From UBA2357 sp041916775 (GTDB lineage: Bacteria; Pseudomonadota; Gammaproteobacteria; Burkholderiales; Rhodocyclaceae): a stretch of 64,000 nt of DNA. A program made the translations under genes and the position numbers. Under the pieces are notes generated by a model. The model made no database searches, had not been told where the DNA came from, and saw only the letters and a program-made list of their open reading frames with translations. Positions 63,909 through 64,000 of this stretch are shown here, one piece after another. The DNA is taken from NCBI GenBank assembly GCA_041916775.1, contig JAYRYZ010000001.1, positions 537,224 to 601,223 of the forward strand. Direction: 5' to 3'. Within the stretch, counting starts at the first letter, position 1. Each line of letters begins with the position of its first letter.

Positions 63909-64000
63909 TCGCGCCTCTTCAGACGGGGCGGTTAGTTCTGTTTGTTGGAGGCGGTATTTGAAGGGCTGTTGATTTTCCGGGTTGTTGAGAAAGAGTGATC

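Noticed and set aside
63980..64000. End of the window resembling the 5' end of 16S rRNA
   Set aside because: AGAGTGATC looks like the AGAGTTTGATC start, but the TTT is missing and the rest cannot be seen; called only as a leader.

Overview
The window is GC-rich chromosomal DNA packed with genes. It carries a type IV pilus B/C/D cluster, an rpsF-priB-rpsR-rplI ribosomal operon, a malic enzyme fused to a phosphotransacetylase-like domain, an exosortase A-type exopolysaccharide (EPS) gene set and a PEP-CTERM protein. Together these point to a betaproteobacterium, most likely a member of the Rhodocyclales (Thauera/Azoarcus-like). That placement is inferred from gene content and order, not from a database search.

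Layout. 1-7.8 kb is one end of an EPS locus: two glycosyltransferases, a PLP-dependent decarboxylase, an asparagine-synthetase-like protein without an N-terminal catalytic cysteine, an acyl-AMP ligase of the exosortase A-associated type, and an orphan MNT-type nucleotidyltransferase. 7.8-13.2 kb holds argB, a secreted beta-helix protein, a small heat-shock protein with a recognisable sigma-32 promoter, a barstar/secreted ribonuclease pair and a receiver-TPR protein. 13.4-24.9 kb carries aspS, an FmdB zinc-ribbon protein, pilD-pilC-pilB, a CcsA/YpjD-like membrane protein, then ffh, an EI24 protein, a molybdopterin-binding protein, a YgjP-type metalloprotease and gloA on the plus strand.

24.9-33.8 kb is a minus-strand run: an orphan HAMP/PAS sensor, ybaK, xerD, proA, holA, lptE, leuS and a small unknown protein. 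34-45.5 kb holds uvrD, an orphan parA, maeB, a quinone oxidoreductase, dnaE, an FkbM methyltransferase and a small acidic protein. 45.5-50.2 kb is a poly-N-acetylglucosamine-type locus, pgaA-pgaC-pgaD without pgaB, divergent from a PEP-CTERM protein gene across an unusually AT-rich gap. 50.2-64 kb contains a SulP transporter, metG, an OmpA-type lipoprotein, apbC, dcd, an arginine/lysine/ornithine decarboxylase, thyA-folA, the rpsF-priB-rpsR-rplI operon and dnaB. The window ends in a near-consensus promoter of the type that drives stable RNA operons.

Two surface-polymer loci (EPS at the left, PGA-like at 46-49 kb) and a candidate sorted surface protein suggest investment in a biofilm or floc matrix. 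The rest is mainly core replication, translation, nucleotide and amino-acid metabolism. No tRNA, rRNA, insertion sequence, prophage or CRISPR array was recognised.
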